Part shown: piece by piece, positions 34,388 to 42,007 of the stretch | Layout of the letters: every line of letters starts with the position of its first letter | Position numbering within the stretch: position 1 is the stretch's first letter | NCBI RefSeq assembly: GCF_004339665.1 | Contig: NZ_SMMU01000015.1 | Span: forward strand, 1 to 64,000 | Direction: 5' to 3' | DNA from: Azotobacter chroococcum | GTDB lineage: Bacteria; Pseudomonadota; Gammaproteobacteria; Pseudomonadales; Pseudomonadaceae | DNA: 64,000 nt | Program-made: the position numbers and the translations under genes | The notes under the pieces: model-generated | Told to the model about the DNA's origin: nothing | Database searches by the model: none | What the model saw: the letters and a program-made list of their open reading frames with translations, nothing else

Positions 34388-35163
34388 GCGCCGGCCTCCT
34401 GCAGATAGTCGAAGAGCACCCGCCCGTAGGGCAGCGTCAGGTCAGCGACGAAGTGGATGCCGCCGAGCACCCGGCGCACCGGCAGGTCGGCGACCGGCGC
34501 GTTGACGTGAGGGATCAGGTGCAGCCGCGCCGGGCTTTCCCAGGCACCCTTGATGTGGATGTCGGCGAGGTTGTAGGCGACCAGCTGGGCGATGGCGGGG
34601 GAGCCGTCGACGTCCGGGATCAGCTTGAGGTTGACCTGGGTCCTGGAGAGTTTCTGCACCAGCGGCGCGGTGTCGCAGACCAGTCCGCCGTTGCCGCCGC
34701 AGAGGATGTTGTCGTGCTTGTAGGCCATGCTCGCCAGCGCCACCGGCTGGCCGGCATATTCCAGGCGCCCGGCCAGGGTGTCGCGGTTCACCTTCAGCGA
34801 GACGTCGGCCAGCTTCTTGGGAAAGCCCCAGATCTCGCGCCCGCCGGAGATCGGCGGCTCGCAGTCGAGGTACATCTGGGCGACGAAGTTCAGCGGCTCG
34901 CCGCGAAAGCGGCAGGGGATGACGATGCCGGACTCGGTGTAGTCGCCGAAGCCGGTGGAGTCCGGCATGCGGATGAACTCGTAGAGCACCCGGTCGCTGC
35001 CGTCCGGCTCCAGCGGCTCGGGTACCGCGGCGCGGATCGCCGCCGGGTCGGACTGGTAGGTGACGATCATGTACTGGCGGTCGATGAAGCGGTACGGACC
35101 CCTGGGGTAGCTCGGGCTGGCCAGCGGCATCGAGGCGGTTTCGAGGATGTCGGCGATCTTCAT
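34336..35163 (-). CDS. adc: Acetoacetate decarboxylase
   Basis: 275 residues. Converts acetoacetate to acetone and CO2 through a Schiff base. The catalytic pair is intact in REIWGFPKKLADVSL (Lys116 Schiff base, Lys117 electrostatic partner). Other family segments are PLNFVAQMYLDCEPPISGGR, MAYKHD, and HVNAPVADLPVRRVLGGIHF. The ATG at 35163 is preferred to the one at 35169 because GGAG then has seven bases of spacing. It follows a 3-hydroxybutyrate dehydrogenase and a patatin in the same run, consistent with draining acetoacetate from PHB or ketone-body breakdown. The C-terminal ~17 residues overlap the second bufferin gene. Confidence 0.92.
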   Translation of the reverse strand: MKIADILETASMPLASPSYPRGPYRFIDRQYMIVTYQSDPAAIRAAVPEPLEPDGSDRVLYEFIRMPDSTGFGDYTESGIVIPCRFRGEPLNFVAQMYLDCEPPISGGREIWGFPKKLADVSLKVNRDTLAGRLEYAGQPVALASMAYKHDNILCGGNGGLVCDTAPLVQKLSRTQVNLKLIPDVDGSPAIAQLVAYNLADIHIKGAWESPARLHLIPHVNAPVADLPVRRVLGGIHFVADLTLPYGRVLFDYLQEAGACRTDSPTARSSLPQSA

Positions 35164-35185
35164 GGGCATTCTCCGGTGGGGCGGG

Positions 35186-36262
35186 TCAGAGGAATTCGGC
35201 GCGGATGTCCACGCTGGAGCGCTCGCCGAGGGCGTCGTAGGTCTCGGCCAGCCAGTGCCCGGCCTGGGCGCGGCCGCGATCGCGCAGCGTGCAGAGGAAT
35301 CGCCAGTCGGCGTTGAGCTTGCTCGACACGCCGAGCCCGGCCATGGTCTCGTCGGCGCGGATCGAGTGGATCAGCATCCGCTTCATCTCGCCGTCCGCCA
35401 CCTGGCCGCGCTCGATCAGCGAGGTGACGAAGGCGATCGCACGCAGCTCGCGCATCAGCGAGGAGTTGAAGCTCACCTCGTTGATCCGGTTGAGGATCTC
35501 CGCGGCGGTCTTCGGCACGCCGCGGCGCACGATGGGGTTGATGTGCACGATCACCACGTCGCGGCTGGCGCATTCGTAGATCAGCGGATAGATCGCCGGG
35601 TTGCCGACGTAGCCGCCGTCCCAGTAGGGCACGCCGTCGATCTCCACCGCCTGGAACAGGAAGGGCAGGCAGGCCGAGGCGAGCACCGCCTCGATGCAGA
35701 TCTCCTCGCGCGGGAAGATCCGCACCTTGCCGCTCTCCACGTTGGTGGCGCACAGGTACAGCCGGGTGCTGCCGTTTTCGCGCAGGGCGGCGAAATCCAC
35801 GTGGCGCCCGAGCACCTGGCGCAGCGGATTGAAGTTGAACGGATTGAACTGATAGGGCGAGAAGACCCGCATCAGCATGTCGGTCATCAGGTAGAACGGC
35901 GAGTGGTCGAGCCGGTGGCCGTACAGGTTGCCGACTCCGGGCAGCTGGCGGAACGGGCTGTACAGCGCCGCGCTGGCGGCGATGTCGCGCCAGAAACCGT
36001 GCAGCGCCTGGCGCGCGCCGGCCGGGCCACCCTGCATCAGGCCGTAGGCGAGCACCACGGCGTTCATCGCCCCGGCGCTGGTGGCGCTGATCCCCTCGAA
36101 GTCAATGCGCCCGTCCTCCAGCAGGCGGTCGAGCACCCCCCAGGCGAAGGCGCCGTGGGCGCCGCCGCCCTGCAGGGCGAGGGTCACCGGCTTCACCTGC
36201 AGCTGGCCGGCGCCCGCGCGCTGCGCCGCCGGGCGTTCGTCGAGTCGTTCTCTGGCAGTCAT
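35186..36262 (-). CDS. Patatin-like acyl hydrolase of the ketone-body operon
   Basis: 358 residues. Patatin motifs: LALQGGGAHGAFAWGVLD (oxyanion loop, ~residue 30), GISATSAGAMNAVVLAYG (nucleophile Ser in TSAG, ~residue 62) and PYWDGGYVGNPAIYPL (catalytic Asp in DGG, ~residue 220). No signal peptide, so it acts inside the cell. Neighbours are 3-hydroxybutyrate dehydrogenase (10 bp upstream) and acetoacetate decarboxylase (22 bp downstream). The context suggests an intracellular PHB or hydroxyacyl-ester hydrolase feeding 3-hydroxybutyrate to the dehydrogenase, but phospholipase activity is equally possible. Start 36262 has GAGGTG upstream; GTG 36271 is the alternative. Confidence 0.85.
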   Translation of the reverse strand: MTARERLDERPAAQRAGAGQLQVKPVTLALQGGGAHGAFAWGVLDRLLEDGRIDFEGISATSAGAMNAVVLAYGLMQGGPAGARQALHGFWRDIAASAALYSPFRQLPGVGNLYGHRLDHSPFYLMTDMLMRVFSPYQFNPFNFNPLRQVLGRHVDFAALRENGSTRLYLCATNVESGKVRIFPREEICIEAVLASACLPFLFQAVEIDGVPYWDGGYVGNPAIYPLIYECASRDVVIVHINPIVRRGVPKTAAEILNRINEVSFNSSLMRELRAIAFVTSLIERGQVADGEMKRMLIHSIRADETMAGLGVSSKLNADWRFLCTLRDRGRAQAGHWLAETYDALGERSSVDIRAEFL

Positions 36263-36272
36263 GGCGTGCACC

Positions 36273-37055
36273 TCAGTGTTGGGTCCAGCCGCCGTCCATC
36301 GCCAGGGCGGCGGCGGTCATCGAGGCGGCGGCATCGGAGCAGAGGAACAGGGTCAGCGCGGCCAGCTCCTCGACCGCGACGAACGCCTTGCGCGCCTGGT
36401 GCGTCAGCAGCACGTCGCGCACCACGTTCTCCGCGGAGATGCCGTGGGCCCTGGCCTGGTCGGCGATCTGCCGCTCGACCAGCGGGGTCTTCACGTAGCC
36501 GGGGCAGAGGGTGTTGCAGGTGATGCCGTACTCCGCCCCCTCCAGGGCGACCGCGCGCGAGAGGCCGACCAGGCCGTGCTTGGCCGCCACATAGGCCGAC
36601 TTGAACGGCGAGGCGGTCAGTCCATGGGCCGAGGCGATGTTGACGATGCGTCCCCAGCGGCGCGCCTTCATCTCCGGCAGCACCGCCTTGATCAGGTGGA
36701 AGGCCGAGGACAGGTTGACGGCGAGGATCGCGTCCCACCTGTCCTCGGGGAACTCCTCGAGCGGCGCGACATGCTGGATGCCGGCGTTGTTGACGACGAT
36801 GTCGACCTTGCCGAACTCGCCGCGGGCGTAGTCGGCCATGCCGCGGATGGCCGCGGGACTGGCCAGGTCGGCGGGCGAGTAGCGCACCCGCACGCCGTGG
36901 CGCGTTTCCAGCTCGTGGCGCAGGCTGTCGATGGCGTCGGGCTCGCCGAAGCCGTTGAGCAGCACGTCGGCGCCCTGTTCGGCGAAGGCGCGGGCGATGC
37001 CGAGGCCGATGCCGCTGGTGGAGCCGGTGACGATGACGGATTTTCCCTGGAGCAT
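36273..37055 (-). CDS. bdhA: 3-hydroxybutyrate dehydrogenase (SDR)
   Basis: 260 residues of the classical short-chain dehydrogenase family. Interconverts (R)-3-hydroxybutyrate and acetoacetate with NAD+. Cofactor loop VIVTGSTSGIGLGIARAFAE at the N-terminus, VVNNAGIQHVAPLEEF, catalytic NIASAHGLTASPFKSAYVAA followed by K (Ser, Tyr, Lys) and LCPGYVKTPLVERQI. IQHVAPLEEFP and the closing MDGGWTQH are characteristic of 3-hydroxybutyrate dehydrogenases within the SDR family. Placed between the NADH-dehydrogenase-like gene and the patatin. Confidence 0.93.
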   Translation of the reverse strand: MLQGKSVIVTGSTSGIGLGIARAFAEQGADVLLNGFGEPDAIDSLRHELETRHGVRVRYSPADLASPAAIRGMADYARGEFGKVDIVVNNAGIQHVAPLEEFPEDRWDAILAVNLSSAFHLIKAVLPEMKARRWGRIVNIASAHGLTASPFKSAYVAAKHGLVGLSRAVALEGAEYGITCNTLCPGYVKTPLVERQIADQARAHGISAENVVRDVLLTHQARKAFVAVEELAALTLFLCSDAAASMTAAALAMDGGWTQH

Positions 37056-37086
37056 GGGGTTGTCCTCGCTGGGAAGATGGGCGGTT

Positions 37087-37110
37087 GCAGGAGCGGATTT
37101 ATCCGCGATT
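37087..37110. repeat. REP half-element
   Basis: GCAGGAGCGGATTTATCCGC plus GATT, a member of the same family as the arms at 55171-55271. It overlaps the last codons of the NDH-2-like gene, so the repeat supplies part of that gene's C-terminus. Confidence 0.6.
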
Positions 37111-38508
37111 CCCGGCGGCGCCGAGGGCTTGCGGTGTTCTTGCAGGTTCGGAGCGGGCCGGGATTTCGCGCAGAGGGGGTGGCGGGGCGGCGGCCTCGTC
37201 CTCCGTCTCGCCGCTGCGGGTGAAGCGCAGGTGGGTGATGTCGGCGCGGAAGAACATGCCCCAGGTCCATTCCGCCCAGATGTGCAGCTTGCGGCCGAGG
37301 GTCGGCATGCGCAGCAGGTAGTAGGCGCGCCACAGCAGCCAGGCGGGCAGGCCCGCCAGAGGCAGGCCGAAGACCTGGGCGACGCCGTTCAGGTGGCCGA
37401 CGGTGGCCATCATCCCTTTCGAGAGGTGGGCGAAGGGGCGCGTCTCCTGGCCGGCGATGGCGGCGGCGAGATTGCCGGCGAGCTGCGCGGCCTGGGCCAC
37501 CGCGAACTGCGCGGTGGGCGGCGAGTCCGCGCCGCTGGCGGCGTTCGCCACCCGCGCGCAGTCTCCGAGGGCCCAGACCCCGGGCAGTCCCGGCACCGCC
37601 ATGTCGGCCTGGGTGTCGATGCGCCCGCGCACCAGCGGCACGCCGAGCTGCTCGACCAGCCGGTGTGGGCGGGTGCCGATGGTGCAGATCACCGTCGCGG
37701 CGGCGAGGCGCCCGCCGTCGGCCAGGTCCACGCCCTCGGCGTCGACGCCGGCGGCGCGGGAGCCGAGGTGGACCGCGACGCCGCGCCGCTCCAGCGAGCG
37801 GGCGGCGCGCCGGCCGAGGCTTTCGGGCAGCTCCGGCAGCAGGCGCGCGCCGTCCTGGAGGATCGTCACCCGCAGCTCGTCCGGCTTCACCCGCGGGTAG
37901 TAGCGCAGCGCGCCGCGCAGGAAGTCGGCCAGTTCCCCGGCCACCTCGACCCCGGAGAAGCCGCCGCCGACCACCACGAAGTGGCCCAGGCGCCGGCGCA
38001 GCACCGGGTCGGATTCCAGCTCGATGCGCGCCACCCGCTGCAGCACGCGGTTGCGGATGAACAGCGCGTCGCCGACCAGCTTGAGCGGCAGGGCGTGCTC
38101 GGCCATGCCCGGCACCAGGGCGAGGTTGGCGCGGGTGCCGAAGGCCAGCACCAGATGCTCGAAGGACAGCGTCTGCGGCCCGGCGAGGGTCTCGGCGCGC
38201 ACCTGGCGGGTTTCCAGGTCGACGCCGGTCACCGTGCCCATGACGAAGCGGGTGCGCCTGAGCATCTGGCGGATCGGCGCGATCACCTGCTCGGGGAACA
38301 CCGAGGCGCCGACCACCTCGGCGAGCATCGGGTTGAAGGTGGTGTAGCTCTCCCGGCTGACCAGCACCACGCGCCAGGGCGCGGGGAGCCGGCGCTCCAG
38401 GGCGCGGGCCAGGGTGGTGCCGGCGAAGCCGCCGCCGATCACCAGGATGTTGCGTTCCGCCGGCTCGCCGGCTGCCGGAACGGGGATGTCCAGGGAATCG
38501 GGCTTCAT
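37099..38508 (-). CDS. NDH-2-like NAD(P)/FAD-dependent dehydrogenase
   Basis: 469 residues. Type II NADH dehydrogenase/quinone-reductase architecture: FAD site NILVIGGGFAGTTLARALER near residue 20, NAD site HFVVVGGGFSGVEVAGELAD near 175, and VWALGDCARVANAASG near 310. The C-terminal region (GLPAWLLWRAYYLLRMPTLG) is amphipathic, as in membrane-bound NDH-2. Its ATG overlaps the DoxX stop (ATGA), so the two are translationally coupled; DoxX-plus-oxidoreductase pairs are common. The product probably passes electrons from NADH to quinone, perhaps taking NADH made by the downstream 3-hydroxybutyrate dehydrogenase. Confidence 0.85.
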   Translation of the reverse strand: MKPDSLDIPVPAAGEPAERNILVIGGGFAGTTLARALERRLPAPWRVVLVSRESYTTFNPMLAEVVGASVFPEQVIAPIRQMLRRTRFVMGTVTGVDLETRQVRAETLAGPQTLSFEHLVLAFGTRANLALVPGMAEHALPLKLVGDALFIRNRVLQRVARIELESDPVLRRRLGHFVVVGGGFSGVEVAGELADFLRGALRYYPRVKPDELRVTILQDGARLLPELPESLGRRAARSLERRGVAVHLGSRAAGVDAEGVDLADGGRLAAATVICTIGTRPHRLVEQLGVPLVRGRIDTQADMAVPGLPGVWALGDCARVANAASGADSPPTAQFAVAQAAQLAGNLAAAIAGQETRPFAHLSKGMMATVGHLNGVAQVFGLPLAGLPAWLLWRAYYLLRMPTLGRKLHIWAEWTWGMFFRADITHLRFTRSGETEDEAAAPPPPLREIPARSEPARTPQALGAAGNRG

Positions 38509-39008
38509 GCTGCGCGCCTCCCCCGCCAGCGGCGGATCAGGTGATCGAGGGACAGCTTGCCGGGGCCGTGGCACAGCGTGACCAGCAGCAGGAGCCCCCA
38601 GTACTGGTGGTGCTGCAGCCCGACCTCGCCGAGGCCCGGGTAGGAGATCACCGCGACGATGTTGAACAGGAACAGCGCCAGCGCCGCCAGCCGCGTGCCG
38701 AGGCCCAGCACCAGCAGCACCGGCAGCGACAGCTCGGCCGCGGTGCCGAGCCAGGCGGCCAGCTCCGGCGGCAGCAGCGGCACTGCGTATTCGTATTCGA
38801 AGAGCGTCAGGGTGCTGCTCCAGCTGGCGATCTTGGTCAGTCCGGCCTGGAAGAACACGCTGGCGACCAGCAGCCGGATGCCGAAATCCAGCAGCGGGGT
38901 GAACAAGGCGAGCCCCTTCAGCGCGGCATTGGCCGCGTCGTCGAAGCGGCCCTTGAGGGGCGCGCGGGTCTTCGCCAGGGGCGCGGGATGGCTGGCAGAG
39001 AGATCCAT
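38505..39008 (-). CDS. DoxX-family membrane protein (BufD-like)
   Basis: 167 residues with four hydrophobic segments and the DoxX pattern: ALFTPLLDFGIRLLVASVFF, QAGLTKI, PELAAWLGTAAELSLPVLLV, LGLGTRLAALALFLFNIVAV. A ~35-residue hydrophilic N-terminus precedes the first helix. The ATG at 39008 has a perfect AGGAGGT. It follows the bufferin precursor by 72 bp. A DoxX protein (BufD) is the usual fourth member of bufferin operons, so a role linked to precursor maturation or redox at the membrane is likely. Confidence 0.85.
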   Translation of the reverse strand: MDLSASHPAPLAKTRAPLKGRFDDAANAALKGLALFTPLLDFGIRLLVASVFFQAGLTKIASWSSTLTLFEYEYAVPLLPPELAAWLGTAAELSLPVLLVLGLGTRLAALALFLFNIVAVISYPGLGEVGLQHHQYWGLLLLVTLCHGPGKLSLDHLIRRWRGRRAA

Positions 39009-39080
39009 GGTGACCTCCTGAGAGTCGGTGGGGTGGGGAGGGCCGGCCGCCCGGCGGCCGGCAGGGGATGCGTGGGCGGC

Positions 39081-39386
39081 TTACTGCTGCTTCATTGCCG
39101 CCAGGCCGCCGTGGGCGTTGTAGGGCTTGTCGGTGAGCGTGCCGCCGGCGATCTTTTCGCAGGTGCCCTTGGGCACCAGCACCCAGGCCTCGGCGTCGTT
39201 GTCGACCTTGGCGGTGCCGGCGCAGGAACTCTTCGCCGTGCCGCAGTCGTTCTTGCCGGCCTTGGCGATCCCGGCGCACTTCTCCACGTCGGCCTTGGCG
39301 GCCAGCGCCGGCCCGCTGGCACTGGCCAGCACGCCCAGGGACAAAAGACCGGCCATGGCGCCACGGATGATCTGTTCGGTTTTCAT
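39081..39386 (-). CDS. bufA1: Bufferin precursor, DUF2282 (BufA1-type)
   Basis: 101 residues. Signal peptide MKTEQIIRGAMAGLLSLGVL...SGPALA-A, then the DUF2282 core AKADVEKCAGIAKAGKNDCG and GTCEKIAGGTLTD. Four Cys: 37, 48, 55 and 76. In the bufferin family, DUF692 (MNIO) enzymes with a DUF2063 partner convert core Cys residues and the exported peptide sequesters copper. Here the maturation genes bufB and bufC are not adjacent; they lie at 43.1-44.7 kb. First gene of the long minus-strand run down to 32759. The start is at 39386 rather than the ATG at 39404, which would spoil the signal peptide. CGTGA repeats lie upstream (39469-39505). Confidence 0.88.
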   Translation of the reverse strand: MKTEQIIRGAMAGLLSLGVLASASGPALAAKADVEKCAGIAKAGKNDCGTAKSSCAGTAKVDNDAEAWVLVPKGTCEKIAGGTLTDKPYNAHGGLAAMKQQ

Positions 39387-39468
39387 TGAGGGGGTTCTCC
39401 GCATTGGGTTGCTTGGAAACGGGCCGGCGGGGTGCCTTTCCGTGGTGGGCAGTATCCGAGGCGGAATT

Positions 39469-39505
39469 CACGGGACGGTCGCGCGAAATTCACGTTTTCG
39501 TCACG
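39469..39505 (-). promoter_or_regulatory. CGTGA direct repeats upstream of bufA1
   Basis: On the minus strand, CGTGA occurs at 39505, 39494 and 39473 (5' bases), i.e. 11 and then 21 bp apart: CGTGACGAAAACGTGAATT followed by CGTGAATTCC. Direct repeats at one-helical-turn spacing are typical of OmpR/PhoB-family binding sites. The same arrangement precedes bufB (44721-44736). Confidence 0.55.
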
Positions 39506-39692
39506 GCGGGGGCGTGAGCCGAATGCCTTCTGTGGTGCTCGGCAGACTTTGCATGCGAGCCAACTCGGCTTCTGTCGGTCATGGAAAAGCGGTTTCAACA
39601 CCGGGCTTGCCTCAACAGAACCTAAGCTGAAAGTTGGGGTCAGGAGGAAACATCCGTTGCAAGCCGTATCGGATATGAACAGGGAGTATGCC

Positions 39693-40154
39693 GTGAAAGA
39701 CTTTATTGGCACGATTGTCATGGCCAGCGTTATCGCCGGCGGGTTCTATATGCAGGAGCAGGACCGCCAGGAAAGCCAGGAACTACACGAGCGGTTCGCC
39801 ACCAGCATGGTGGCCCGGCATGATGGCTTGATCTGGAATACACAAATGGCAATGACGTGCGATCTGGAGTTCGACGGGCGTCCCGGCGAGGAGGGTATTC
39901 GCCGTTATCTGGCATGCGAAGAACGCATGCTCGACCCGGAAGCGCTGAACAAGGCTCTGGCGCTGGATAGACAGTTGCGATCCTGTGGCGGGATAGAGAA
40001 TCCTGAAAGAATGACCGAATGTTTTGCGGCGGCAGTTGGTTTATCGGTGGTAAAAAGCAAGGTATCTGAAACAGAGAGCGTTCAGTGGAGTCGGGCGTTC
40101 AGCCCGGCTGCGCCGGTAGCGGCTCATCCGTTATCTCAAGTGCTTGAAAAATAG
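39693..40154 (+). CDS. Hypothetical membrane-anchored protein
   Basis: 153 residues from GTG 39693, which has GGGAG six bases upstream; ATG 39675 would add MNREYA and has no ribosome site. One N-terminal hydrophobic segment (DFIGTIVMASVIAGGFYMQE) acts as signal anchor. The rest is hydrophilic with five Cys (TCDLEFD, YLACEERM, LRSCGGIENPERMTECFAA). No family recognised. Divergent from bufA1 and lower in G+C than its neighbours. Confidence 0.6.
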   Translation: MKDFIGTIVMASVIAGGFYMQEQDRQESQELHERFATSMVARHDGLIWNTQMAMTCDLEFDGRPGEEGIRRYLACEERMLDPEALNKALALDRQLRSCGGIENPERMTECFAAAVGLSVVKSKVSETESVQWSRAFSPAAPVAAHPLSQVLEK

Positions 40155-40400
40155 CGGGTATTCTTGTCTGTTGAGTTCGGCAAGAGCGCCCCTTGAAGGC
40201 TATACGAAAAGTCGTTGTGCTGGACTGGCAAGAACAACTCGCGCCTGAAAAGGCTTTTCGAGGGCTGGCGAATAGACACTTTTGGGTATTGATCCGGACG
40301 TTTCGTAAGAAGCCTGGCAGCCACCTGTGTAGATCGTCGTCTAGTCTTTTCAAACGCGTTCCGCTGCACGCCTAGGGGAATAAAAGGGAGTAAGAAAGCA

Positions 40401-40676
40401 ATGACGCTTAAAGAACTGGCTGCCCGCTCTGCGAGTTTCAATACGCGCCTGCATAGCCTGCAGGGCATTTCGATACTGGATTGGGAAAGAATGAAGATTC
40501 CCGAAGAAGACCGGCCGGCACTTCTTCGGCAAATGCATCGCGATTCCGTCGTCTGGCTATATGGCTATATAGCCGCGCTGGCGGACAGGAAACTTGTCGA
40601 TAAGGGGGACGCCGAGCAGATGCACTGCGAACTTCTATATCTGCATGAGAAACATTCTTCTATTGTCAACTACTAA
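40401..40676 (+). CDS. Small hypothetical protein
   Basis: 91 residues, soluble, mostly helical (MTLKELAARSASFNTRLHSL; HRDSVVWLYGYIAALADRKL). GGGAG precedes the ATG at about 12 bases, and a strong terminator follows at 40687, both supporting a real gene. No family recognised. It follows the 39693 gene by ~250 bp in the same lower-G+C patch. Confidence 0.6.
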   Translation: MTLKELAARSASFNTRLHSLQGISILDWERMKIPEEDRPALLRQMHRDSVVWLYGYIAALADRKLVDKGDAEQMHCELLYLHEKHSSIVNY

Positions 40677-40686
40677 CAGAGTCCAG

Positions 40687-40712
40687 AACCCCGGGCTGCC
40701 CGGGGTTTTATT
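40687..40712 (+). terminator. Intrinsic terminator
   Basis: CCCCGGG-CTG-CCCGGGG followed by TTTTATT, ten bases after the stop of the small hypothetical gene. A strong rho-independent terminator. Confidence 0.88.
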
Positions 40713-41030
40713 CCGGCCTGACAGCAGTCGCATATATGCATATATATTGGGCTCCGTTGGCGCAGGCCCGGTCAGCGGCAGCGCCCAGGGGCCGATGGCC
40801 CGCCCGATCGAACAGCGCTATGCGCACCGCCCGCCGGGCTTGGGTGAAAGAGCCGCGGCGACCCGCTCCGCTTCCAGGGCGTTCGGCGCTCATCGCCGTC
40901 CCCAAAAAAATCGAAAACCTCACAGCCTCCCAGCACAACTCCGCTGCACCAGACGAACACCACCCCCGCTGCTCCCCGATTGCCTATCCTTCATCCTTCA
41001 TTCCCCTGCTGGCTTGCGCGAGAGCCCGCC
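40713..41030. promoter_or_regulatory. Upstream region of the two-component operon
   Basis: About 320 bp. It holds the A+T-rich palindrome ATATATGCATATAT (40732-40745), which stands out from the G+C-rich remainder and may mark a promoter or operator. No CGTGA repeat of the kind seen before bufA1 and bufB is present. Confidence 0.4.
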
Positions 41031-41738
41031 ATGGCGCGACAGGTGCTGGTCATCGAGGACGATGCGGATATCGCCCGGCTGGTGCAGTTGCAGCTGGCCG
41101 ATCTGGGCTGCGCGGTCAGGCTTGCCGGCGACGGAGCGAGCGGGCTGGCCGAGGCGCAGGCGCGGGATTACGACCTGGTGATCCTCGACCTGATGCTGCC
41201 GGGGATCGACGGGCTGGAGATCTGCCGGCGCCTGCGGGCGCGGCCGGGCTATGTGCCGATCCTCATGCTCACCGCGCGCTCGGGGGAGCTCGACCGGGTG
41301 CTCGGCCTGGAGATGGGCGCCGACGACTACCTCACCAAGCCGTTCAGCGTGCTCGAGCTGGTGGCGCGGGTGAAGGCGCTGTTCCGTCGGGTCGACAGCC
41401 TGGCCAGCCGTTCCGCGCAGGCCGGGCAGGTGATCGAGAACGGCGGGCTGCGCATCGACGTGGAGCGGCGCCAGGTGGCCCTCGACGGCCGGCCGGTCGA
41501 GCTCACCGCCACCGAGTTCGACCTGCTGCTGCATTTCGCCCGGCATCCGGGGCGGGTGTTCTCCCGCAGCCAGCTGCTCGACCAGGTGTGGGGCTACAGC
41601 CACAGCGGCTACGAGCACACCGTCAACACCCACATCAACCGCCTGCGGGCGAAGATCGAGGCCAATCCCAACCGCCCCGAATACGTGCAGACGGTGTGGG
41701 GGGTGGGCTACCGCTTTCGCGACGCGCCCCGGAGCTAG
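41031..41738 (+). CDS. OmpR/PhoB-family response regulator
   Basis: 235 residues. The receiver domain has the acidic pair EDDAD, phospho-acceptor Asp in LVILDLMLPGIDGLE (near residue 53), Thr in LMLTARSG and Lys in YLTKPFS. The C-terminal winged-helix DNA-binding domain includes LTATEFDLLLHFARHPGRVF and VNTHINRLRAKIEANPNRPE. The stop is TAG, made of the TA target site plus the first G of the inserted MITE; without the insertion it would be TAA. Paired with the kinase that follows. Its location between bufA1 and bufBC suggests control of those genes. Confidence 0.92.
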   Translation: MARQVLVIEDDADIARLVQLQLADLGCAVRLAGDGASGLAEAQARDYDLVILDLMLPGIDGLEICRRLRARPGYVPILMLTARSGELDRVLGLEMGADDYLTKPFSVLELVARVKALFRRVDSLASRSAQAGQVIENGGLRIDVERRQVALDGRPVELTATEFDLLLHFARHPGRVFSRSQLLDQVWGYSHSGYEHTVNTHINRLRAKIEANPNRPEYVQTVWGVGYRFRDAPRS

Positions 41739-42002
41739 GGTCTGTTGACGTTTTGACGTAGGCCGCGACGGCGGCCCGTCTGGCGCAGAACAAGGAACGA
41801 GGAGAGAAGTTTGGTCATTCCAAATGAACGACGAGCGACGCCGTGCTGCGCCAGACGGGCCCCGTCCCTTCGGGTTGCGCGGCAAATGCCGCCATGCGGC
41901 GTTGCGGGGCTTGGCAAGGAAGTGACCATTGCCGGCGCCCCGCGCCTTGCCTGGCGGCATTTGACGCGGCAACGCGGCTCACGCCAAAACGTCAACAGAC
42001 CC
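41738..42002. mobile_element. MITE-like element, copy 2 (265 bp, inverted)
   Basis: The same length and ends as the 12454-12718 copy but in the opposite orientation, flanked by TA at 41736-41737 and 42003-42004. The internal 16-bp stem is GGCCCGTCTGGCGCAG/CTGCGCCAGACGGGCC: relative to copy 1 one base pair changed from T-A to C-G on both arms. It lies between the regulator and kinase genes, separating GGAG (41731-41734) from the kinase ATG. Confidence 0.87.
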
Positions 42003-42007
42003 TAACC

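Noticed and set aside
40193-40375. A 60-codon frame between the two small hypothetical genes
   Set aside because: TTG start without a ribosome site, and no supporting feature; left out although the region is otherwise empty.
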